Below the pieces are notes generated by a model. It saw only the letters and a program-made list of their open reading frames with translations. It did not search any database and was not told where the DNA came from. A DNA stretch of 10,015 bases from Halobacteriales archaeon (GTDB lineage Archaea; Thermoplasmatota; E2; JACPAO01; JAHFTW01): the NCBI GenBank assembly GCA_020201445.1, contig JAIVGU010000020.1, forward strand, positions 1 to 10,015, written 5' to 3'. Below are positions 5,814 through 10,015 of this stretch, in pieces. The translations under genes were made by a program, and so were the position numbers. Position 1 is the stretch's first letter. The number at the start of each line of letters is the position of its first letter.

Positions 5814-6311
5814 CTAGGCGCCGGGCGGCAGCGCGGCCAGGGGGGCCAGCGCCGCGAGGACGTCCTTCGCCGCGGCCGCGGGCGACGACGCGCGCACCGT
5901 GGCGTGGGGGACGGTGGGGTGGGTGGCGCGCACCCGGGCCTCGGCCCTCACGACGGCCTGCGCGTCCGCGGGCTCGGCGGGGAGGACGGCGACGAGGCGC
6001 TGCACCAGCTCGCGCTCGGCGGCGTAGCGCGCGAAGAGGGTGCCGTTCTCCAGCACCATGGCGCGGTGGGCCTTGCTGCCCGGGACCTCGTCGAAGGCGG
6101 CGCAGTGGACGATGGCCTGGCACTCCGAGGCGGCCGGCTCCAGGGAGCCGCCGAGGTCGATGCGGCCGGGGAACACGCTGACGCGGGGGTGCTGGAAGGG
6201 GTCGGCGCCCGGCTCGACGCCGAAGGCGCGCACATCGTGGCCGGCGTCGGCAAGGGCGCGCACCACGGCGGCGCCCACAGGATTGGTCGGACCGGTGACG
6301 AGGACCCGCAT
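5814..6311 (-). CDS. Short NAD(P)-binding Rossmann protein, SDR/epimerase-like N-terminal half
   Basis: A 165-residue protein starting MRVLVTGPTNPVGAAVVRAL. This is the first strand, glycine loop and first helix of an extended SDR/NAD-dependent epimerase, with TGPTNPVG in place of the usual TGxxGxxG, so the middle glycine is replaced by Asn. A second strand follows (DVRAFGVEPG), then a GDL-like turn (GRIDLGGSL) and a QAIVHCAAFDEVPGSK strand matching the 'VVHLAA' position. The catalytic YxxxK and the substrate-binding half are absent; extended SDRs normally run about 300 residues. It ends in an Ala/Pro-rich tail. It may be a reduced non-catalytic cofactor-binding protein or a decayed remnant, but it has no internal stops. 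It is divergent from archease, with an inverted-repeat element between them. Confidence 0.72.
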   Translation of the reverse strand: MRVLVTGPTNPVGAAVVRALADAGHDVRAFGVEPGADPFQHPRVSVFPGRIDLGGSLEPAASECQAIVHCAAFDEVPGSKAHRAMVLENGTLFARYAAERELVQRLVAVLPAEPADAQAVVRAEARVRATHPTVPHATVRASSPAAAAKDVLAALAPLAALPPGA

Positions 6312-6376
6312 CGCGGCGCGCAAGGCCACCGGGGAAAAGGGCTTTGGGAAGCCGCCTCTGCCCGCCTCTTCCCTCC

Positions 6377-6527
6377 AAACCACGGATTCCACGGATTGCA
6401 CGGATGCCTTTGCTGGCCGAAGCCTGCACCAGGTCCGGTCTGCTCTCCGCCCAGCTCGGCGAACCGCGGTTCGGCGAACTTGGCCAACGGCTTCCTCCAT
6501 CCGTGCAATCCGTGGAATCCGTGGTTT
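6377..6527. repeat. Perfect 30-bp inverted repeat made of 9-nt units, with 91-bp spacer
   Basis: The left arm 6377-6406 and right arm 6498-6527 are exact reverse complements over 30 bases. Each arm is three 9-nt units, CCACGGATT, CCACGGATT and GCACGGATG (left arm sense), after AAA. Similarity continues outward as CCTCTTCCC on the left and its complement on the right, with a 3-base offset. The 91-bp spacer holds a 14-bp perfect palindrome CGAACCGCGGTTCG (6460-6473) and a TCGGCGAAC direct repeat (6456-6464 and 6471-6479). The element fills most of the divergent gap between the Rossmann gene and archease. Tandem 'CACGGATT' intergenic repeats are, from memory, seen in unrelated phyla; the function is not established. 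No transposase is present. Confidence 0.9.
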
Positions 6528-6537
6528 GGGAAGAGGG

Positions 6538-7014
6538 ATGCGCAACGGGGTTAAGCGCCCCGATACTGCCCGCCGCGTGGCCTTCCGGCTTGTCGACCAC
6601 ACCGCGGACCTCGGCATCGAGGCGGAGGGCGCCAGCCTGGAGGAGGTGCTGGAGGACGTGGCGCGCGGCCTCACCGCCGTGCTGTCCGGCCACAAGGACA
6701 TCCACGCCCTGGGGCGACCCGACCGCGAGCTCTCCTTCGCCGTGGAGGCGCCCGACCGCGTGGCGCTGATGGTCGCGTTCCTCTCCGAGCTGCTGTGGCA
6801 CTTCGAGTCCCAGGACCTGCTCTGGCTGGGGGGCGGCGTGCGCCTCGGCACGGGCCGGGAGGGCATCGCGCGGCTGGAGGCGCGGGGCAACGCGGTGCGG
6901 CACGACCCCGCCCGCCACGGCCGCGGCGTCGAGGTGAAGGCGGTCACCTACCACGACGCCCGGCTGGAGACGGCGGGTGGCCGGTGGCGCCTGCGGGCCC
7001 TGCTGGACATCTAG
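6538..7014 (+). CDS. Archease, cofactor of the RtcB RNA ligase
   Basis: A 158-residue protein with the archease signature: FRLVDHTADLGIEAEGASLE at residues 17-36, LMVAFLSELLWHFES at 77-91, VKAVTYHDARLE at 133-144, and the C-terminal RWRLRALLDI. In this family the Asp of DHTAD and the terminal Asp belong to a metal site. Archease promotes guanylylation of RtcB, which joins tRNA halves after intron removal and repairs RNA. RtcB itself is not in the window. The ATG at 6538 is preceded by GGGAAGAGGG, a possible ribosome-binding site, and lies 10 bp past the right arm of the inverted repeat. A GTG at 6577, with GTTAAG about 25 bp upstream, would give 145 residues, nearer the usual family length, so the start is uncertain. 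Confidence 0.9.
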   Translation: MRNGVKRPDTARRVAFRLVDHTADLGIEAEGASLEEVLEDVARGLTAVLSGHKDIHALGRPDRELSFAVEAPDRVALMVAFLSELLWHFESQDLLWLGGGVRLGTGREGIARLEARGNAVRHDPARHGRGVEVKAVTYHDARLETAGGRWRLRALLDI

Positions 7015-7067
7015 CGGATGGACAAGGTCGTGGATCCCCGCCTGCCTGCGCTGTGCAGACGCCGCCC

Positions 7068-7122
7068 GCAATGCGGCCAAAGCGGAGACATGTGCACATT
7101 CTTGCCGCCCTTGCCGCATTGC
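7068..7122. repeat. 55-bp imperfect palindrome (hairpin or cruciform) after archease
   Basis: The outer arms GCAATGCGGC (7068-7077) and GCCGCATTGC (7113-7122) are perfect complements. At the centre ATGTGCACAT (7090-7099) is a perfect palindrome. Between them GCGG pairs with CCGC, and AGA with TCT, after small bulges. It starts 54 bp past the archease stop. No T run follows, so it is not a typical terminator. A structured RNA, a protein-binding site or a repeat unit are all possible. Confidence 0.6.
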
Positions 7123-7161
7123 TGAATCCCGACTGGCAGATATAGCCAAAGTGGAGCCATG
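7075..7161 (+). repeat. Two 18-bp direct repeats, GCCAAAGYGGAGMCATG type
   Basis: Copies at 7075-7092 and 7144-7161 agree at 15 of 18 bases, 69 bp apart. The reverse complement core TCCACTTTGGC of the second copy recurs on the plus strand at 9624-9634, before the fibronectin-type gene. No coding frame explains them. Confidence 0.5.
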
Positions 7162-7367
7162 CCGGGGGGGACGCCCCACGCAGGGCCGGGAAAGGGCCAT
7201 GGCAGCGTGCCAGCGCCTGTCGCGACGGGCGGCTTGAAACCTCCTTGGCAAATGTGGCCAGCAATGGCGACTCTCTTTGCCAGCGTGACCGGTCTTCACG
7301 CATTGGCAAAAATATCCGGATTCGGTTCCCGCCCCCTGCCACCCTGGTGGCTGGATTGGATGCGACC

Positions 7368-7559
7368 ATGAACACCCTAGCGTACGCCATCGCCCTTGCC
7401 GCGACCGCCTTCCTCCTGACCGCCGCGGGGAGCGCCGAGGCCTTCCCCCAGGTCAGCGTCGGCTACCCCATCGAGGTGACCTGCTCCCCGTACACCTGGG
7501 TCGGCCACCCGGTCCCAGTCCCGGTCCTCCACCCCGAATGCATCAAAATCCACCCCTGA
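7368..7559 (+). CDS. Small exported peptide with two cysteines, function unknown
   Basis: A 63-residue protein. Residues 1-25 are a classic signal peptide (MNTLAYAIALAATAFLLTAA, then GSAEA before the cleavage site). They leave a 38-residue mature peptide beginning FPQVSVGYPIEV. Its two cysteines (39 and 58) could form one disulfide around a proline/valine-rich loop (HPVPVPVLHPE). The family is not recognised. A TATA-like AAAAATATCC lies about 55 bp upstream and GGTGG about 20 bp upstream, so a leader of about 30 nt is likely. The gene is 36 bp ahead of the sensor-like gene on the same strand and may be co-transcribed with it. Candidate roles include a secreted signal, an inhibitor or a surface peptide; none is shown by the sequence. 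Confidence 0.65.
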   Translation: MNTLAYAIALAATAFLLTAAGSAEAFPQVSVGYPIEVTCSPYTWVGHPVPVPVLHPECIKIHP

Positions 7560-7595
7560 GAAAGAGCCAAAAGCTGAGCCCGGCATGGTAGACCC

Positions 7596-9041
7596 ATGCG
7601 CGCGCGGGTCCGCGGGTGGGTGGCCTTGGCCTTCGCCCTCCTTTTCCTCCCCACCGCGCAGGCCGACGCCACGCTCTCCCTGCGCGCCTCCGGCCTCGAC
7701 CTGCACGGACCCGCCGACGTGACGGCCGCCCTCTACGGAGCCCTCTTCCAGGACGACGCCTGCCCCACCCTCTCCGTCAACGGCACGGCCGACCACATCC
7801 ACGTCGACCTGGACCGCAACATGGCCCCCTACGTCGTCGCCAACCCTGTCCCCGGCTCCGAGAACGGGACAGCTCCCCTCCCCTCGCTCAAGGGAATCAA
7901 CGAAGGGAAGCAGGACAGCCAGTCCCTCGACTTCGACGACGCCCGCATCCAGGTGACCCAGGCACAGCCCGGCTGCCGCCTCGTGGCCTGGGCCGAGGCG
8001 GGGGAGGAGGCGGGCATCGGCCTGCCCCGCGGGCCGGCCTCCCTGCGCGCCGCCGGCAAGGAGGACGCCATCTCCCACAGCGGCCACGCCAGCGACCGCT
8101 CAATCAGCCTGGACCCCGCGGACCGGCTGCTGGTGTCCGCCGCCGGCGCCGGGGCCGCCACGCTGGCCGGCGCCCTCCACCTCAGCGTCTGGATGGCGAC
8201 CCTCGACATCCAGTCCCCCCGCGGGTCCTTCCACGCGGTCCTGGGGCAGGAGATGCGGGACGCGGAGCCGCCCGCCGGCGCGCCTCCCACGCAGTTCATC
8301 AAGAGCCAGACCGACAGCGAGGCGTTCCTCCGCCTCGAGGGCACCAGCCTGGACCTGTCCCGGCCGCCCGCCAGCCTGCTGGCGTTCCGCGCCCACTTCG
8401 ACAACCCCGACGGCAGCGCCGACCTCAAGGACGCCGTCATCCTCTCCTCGGGAGCCCCCTCCCTCGCCTCCACCCCCCTCAAGGGCCCGCGCGGCGACGC
8501 GCAGGCGCGGGACGACCTGCTGGAGGCCACGCTGACCGGCGGCGAGCTCACGTTGAACAACGGCCACACCGTCGCGCTGGGCGGGAGCTTCCCGCTGTGG
8601 CCCCTGTGGACGGGCGGCCTCCTCCTGGTCACGGCCCTCGGCGCCCGCCGTGGGGCGCTGCTGGGCATGCGCAGGGCGGCCGACCAGGACGCGTGCGAGC
8701 GCGCGGCCCTCCTGGCGGGCCTGGTCTGGCCGGCCAACGCGGAGAGCCGCACCACCCGCGTGGTGTGCCTGCTGCGCCTGGGCCGCCTGGAGACCGCCGG
8801 GCGCGCCCTGCAGCCGCGGCGCTGGCGGCGCCACCAGGCGACCCGCAGCTTCCTGCAGGCGCGCCTCGACGCGAGCCGCGGCGACCTTGACGCGGCGCGG
8901 CGCCACCTCACCGACTGCTTCCTCCTCGCCCCCGCCTTCGTCGCCGACGCGCGCGCCGACCTTGCCCTGCACGGCATCGTCGAGGGCGCGCTCCTGCGGC
9001 TGCACCAGCTCCAGGCCTCCTCGCGGGAGGGCTACGCATGA
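7596..9041 (+). CDS. Putative membrane sensor: signal peptide, ectodomain, one TM helix, cytoplasmic TPR-like domain
   Basis: A 481-residue protein. Residues 1-23 are a signal peptide (MRARVRGWVALAFALLFLPT, then AQA). About 24-328 form an extracellular domain of unknown family, rich in short beta segments, with two cysteines (56, 127) and NGT sequons near 62 and 90. Residues about 331-350 (SFPLWPLWTGGLLLVTALGA) form the single membrane helix, followed by RRGALLGMRR, a positive-inside stop-transfer. Residues 365-475 are alpha-helical with TPR-like repeats (CLLRLGRLETAGRALQPRRW, then FLQARLDASRGDLDAARRHL). The topology is type I, N-terminus outside. Its stop overlaps the start of the wHTH gene (ATGA), so the two are translationally coupled. 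I infer that the TPR part holds or modulates the regulator in response to an outside signal. An adhesion or structural role is an alternative. Confidence 0.75.
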   Translation: MRARVRGWVALAFALLFLPTAQADATLSLRASGLDLHGPADVTAALYGALFQDDACPTLSVNGTADHIHVDLDRNMAPYVVANPVPGSENGTAPLPSLKGINEGKQDSQSLDFDDARIQVTQAQPGCRLVAWAEAGEEAGIGLPRGPASLRAAGKEDAISHSGHASDRSISLDPADRLLVSAAGAGAATLAGALHLSVWMATLDIQSPRGSFHAVLGQEMRDAEPPAGAPPTQFIKSQTDSEAFLRLEGTSLDLSRPPASLLAFRAHFDNPDGSADLKDAVILSSGAPSLASTPLKGPRGDAQARDDLLEATLTGGELTLNNGHTVALGGSFPLWPLWTGGLLLVTALGARRGALLGMRRAADQDACERAALLAGLVWPANAESRTTRVVCLLRLGRLETAGRALQPRRWRRHQATRSFLQARLDASRGDLDAARRHLTDCFLLAPAFVADARADLALHGIVEGALLRLHQLQASSREGYA

Positions 9042-9550
9042 TCCTTGCCGTGTTCCGCGACGGGGAGGCCACCCGGGTGCGCATCCAGGCCGCCGTCGCG
9101 GCGAGCCCCGGCATCAACGTCCGCCAGCTCTGCCAGAGGCTCGACCTGGCGTGGAGCACGGTCTCCTACCACCTCGGCGTCCTGCGCCACCGCCAGGCGG
9201 TCCACGTCACGAAGGACGGCCGCGACCTGCACCTGTTTGCAGGCGACGTCCCGCACGGGGTGCGCACGGCGCTGCGGGTGCTGCGCGACGACGACGCCGA
9301 GCGCGTCCTGGGCGCGGTCCTGGCGAACCCGAACCAGGGGGTCTACGGGCTGAGCGCCTCGCTGGGCCTCTCGCACAAGGTGGTGCGCAAGCACCTGGCC
9401 CGCCTGAAGGATGCCGGCCTGGTGGAGAAGCTGGGGGAGTACCGGCCGCGCTACCGCAGCACGGTCGAGGCGAGCTACTTCCTGGAGGACGAGGGGCTGG
9501 AGCGGCCGGAGCCGCTGCCCGAGGAGCCGCTGCTGGAGCCGCCGCTCTGA
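9038..9550 (+). CDS. Tandem winged-helix transcriptional regulator
   Basis: A 170-residue protein with two winged helices. The first, about residues 9-70, has ATRVRIQAAVAASPGINVRQ, then a recognition helix in DLAWSTVSYHLGVLR and a wing to HLFAGD. It matches ArsR-like domains, where a serine/threonine-rich turn precedes SYHL. The second, about 86-148, has DAERVLGAVLANPNQGVYGL, then SLGLSHKVVRKHLARLKDAG and a wing with RPRYRSTV. The C-terminus is Pro/Glu-rich (PEPLPEEPLLEPPL). Tandem wHTH proteins are common regulators in Euryarchaeota and Thermoplasmatota. No membrane segment or metal-binding cysteine pair is present. The ATG overlaps the TGA of the preceding gene by one base pattern (ATGA), so the sensor-like protein and this regulator are probably made together. 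A GC hairpin follows the stop. Confidence 0.85.
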   Translation: MILAVFRDGEATRVRIQAAVAASPGINVRQLCQRLDLAWSTVSYHLGVLRHRQAVHVTKDGRDLHLFAGDVPHGVRTALRVLRDDDAERVLGAVLANPNQGVYGLSASLGLSHKVVRKHLARLKDAGLVEKLGEYRPRYRSTVEASYFLEDEGLERPEPLPEEPLLEPPL

Positions 9551-9552
9551 CA

Positions 9553-9578
9553 CGGGCGCGCAGCAGTGTCCGCGCCCG
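9553..9578 (+). terminator. GC hairpin directly after the wHTH gene
   Basis: CGGGCGCG (9553-9560) and CGCGCCCG (9571-9578) form a perfect 8-bp stem with a 10-base loop, starting 2 bases after the stop at 9550. No T run follows, so it may act as a 3' stabilising structure rather than an intrinsic terminator. The weaker CCAA-CCT-TTGG palindrome at 9591-9601 lies further on. Confidence 0.45.
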
Positions 9579-9643
9579 AAGCAGCGTCGGCCAACCTTTG
9601 GTCAGCCCTGCTTCCTTGGAGTTTCCACTTTGGCCCGATGGTC

Positions 9644-9649
9644 TTTATC
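9644..9649 (+). promoter_or_regulatory. TATA box candidate (TTTATC) of the fibronectin-type gene
   Basis: TTTATC in the run GTCTTTATCTAGG is the clearest archaeal TATA-like element in the window, 61-66 bp before the ATG at 9710. A start about 25 bp downstream leaves a leader of about 38 nt. GGTGG at 9699-9703, six bases before the ATG, is the likely ribosome-binding site. TCCACTTTGGC (9624-9634) lies just upstream of the TATA. Confidence 0.5.
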
Positions 9650-9709
9650 TAGGGGAAGCGGTGGACCAGCCGCCGGCGGCCCTCCCGCCCCGGCGATTGG
9701 TGGTCCGAG

Positions 9710-10015
9710 ATGAAGTTGCTTCCAGCCGTCGCTGCCTTGGCGTTCGTGGGGCTCGCGCTCCCCGCCACGGCCACTCCCCCCGTGCCCAACATGCTTGCCC
9801 AGGCGACCCTCCAGCCGGGAGGCGTCGCCGTCGCCTGGAGCGCCCCCGGCGCCCAGGTGGATGGCTACGTCGTGCAGCGCAGCCACGCCGGCCTGCCCTT
9901 CACCGCCATCGCCACCGTCGGCAGCGGCACCTTCTCCTTCCTGGACGGCGACGGCGACGTGTCGGACATCTACCTCGTCGACGCCGTCGTCCAGGAGGTG
10001 CACGCCTTCACCAGC
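9710..10015 (+). CDS. Exported fibronectin type III domain protein, 3' end cut off by window edge
   Basis: The first 102 codons of a gene that runs off the right edge. Residues 1-21 form a signal peptide (MKLLPAVAALAFVGLALPAT, then A). Residues about 28-100 have the beta-strand pattern of a fibronectin type III domain: LQPGGVAVAWSAPGAQVDGY, then VVQRSHAGLPFTAIATV, and FLDGDGDVSDIYLVDAVV near the end. The Trp in VAWSAP and the Tyr in DGYVVQR fit conserved core positions of the fold. FnIII modules in prokaryotes are usually spacers or binding modules in surface proteins and enzymes, so the rest of the protein decides its role. The gene has its own TATA candidate and ribosome-binding site, separate from the sensor/regulator pair. 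Confidence 0.72.
   Translation, partial: MKLLPAVAALAFVGLALPATATPPVPNMLAQATLQPGGVAVAWSAPGAQVDGYVVQRSHAGLPFTAIATVGSGTFSFLDGDGDVSDIYLVDAVVQEVHAFTS

Larger units (their letters stand above)
7015..7367. other. 353-bp intergenic region rich in palindromes, no gene seen
   Basis: No convincing protein or tRNA was found on either strand. Besides the 55-bp palindrome and the 18-bp repeats, it holds several symmetric sites. TGGC-N7-GCCA occurs at 7134-7148 and 7246-7260 with A/T-rich centres, and a degenerate version at 7305-7319. TGGCA-GCG-TGCCA lies at 7200-7212, and an 18-bp palindrome with one T:G mismatch lies at 7214-7231. AAAAATATCC (7308-7317) is a TATA candidate for the peptide gene at 7368. 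The clustering suggests a control region for the downstream exported and sensor genes. Confidence 0.5.

Noticed and set aside
5134..5817. A plus-strand open frame starting in the purine-rich tract
   Set aside because: It begins in a likely terminator tract and runs antisense to the exported-protein gene. The composition is unlike the neighbouring real genes.
6377..6527. CRISPR-like array
   Set aside because: There are only two arms, in inverted orientation, with 9-nt internal units and no series of equal spacers or cas genes.
6312..6537. tRNA or other stable RNA gene in the divergent gap
   Set aside because: No cloverleaf or T-loop sequence could be fitted. The symmetry is accounted for by the inverted repeat.
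5701..7299. A 532-codon open frame on the minus strand
   Set aside because: It runs through the inverted-repeat element and antisense to archease. Its repeat-derived segment is the kind of spurious peptide that tandem 9-nt units encode.
7147..7371. Small open frames in the archease-peptide gap (for example 7159-7371 +)
   Set aside because: No signal peptide, domain or ribosome-binding site is present, and they overlap palindromes and repeats. Treated as non-coding.
9553..9578. Bacterial-style intrinsic terminator
   Set aside because: The stem is perfect but no T run follows. Kept only as a hairpin of uncertain function.

Overview
The window is GC-rich and almost certainly archaeal. Three gene products point that way: an archaeal/eukaryotic ribosomal protein S3Ae at the left edge, an archease, and a radical SAM enzyme with a C-terminal helix-hairpin-helix of the kind mainly known from archaea. 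Several genes have a TATA-like A/T patch either about 26 nt before the start codon (leaderless style) or about 55-65 nt before it, followed by a short leader. The proteins are not strongly acidic, so a haloarchaeon is unlikely. A GC-rich Thermoplasmatota-type lineage is my best guess, but this is inference. No tRNA, rRNA, CRISPR array or insertion sequence was seen.

Left part (1-1860): the 5' part of rps3ae (-), a divergent small winged-helix gene (+), a 62-residue two-helix membrane protein (-), a zinc-ribbon/DUF4190 membrane protein (+), and a zinc-ribbon protein of unknown role (-). Centre (1918-5559, all -): a secreted trypsin-like protease with a C-terminal sorting-type tail, a B12-binding-like/radical SAM/HhH enzyme, and a small exported cysteine-containing protein. 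Between 5560 and 7367, intergenic DNA rich in palindromes surrounds two divergent genes: a very short NAD(P)-binding Rossmann protein (-) and archease (+). The space between these two genes holds a perfect 30-bp inverted repeat built from a 9-nt unit.

Right part (7368-10015, all +): a 63-residue exported peptide with two cysteines, then a signal-peptide/ectodomain/single-TM/TPR-like protein. That protein overlaps by ATGA with a tandem winged-helix regulator. After a hairpin, an exported fibronectin type III protein begins and runs off the right edge. The ectodomain-TM-TPR protein plus the wHTH protein look like a membrane sensor and its transcription factor. The neighbouring exported genes are candidate ligands or targets. 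This is the most likely undescribed system in the window.
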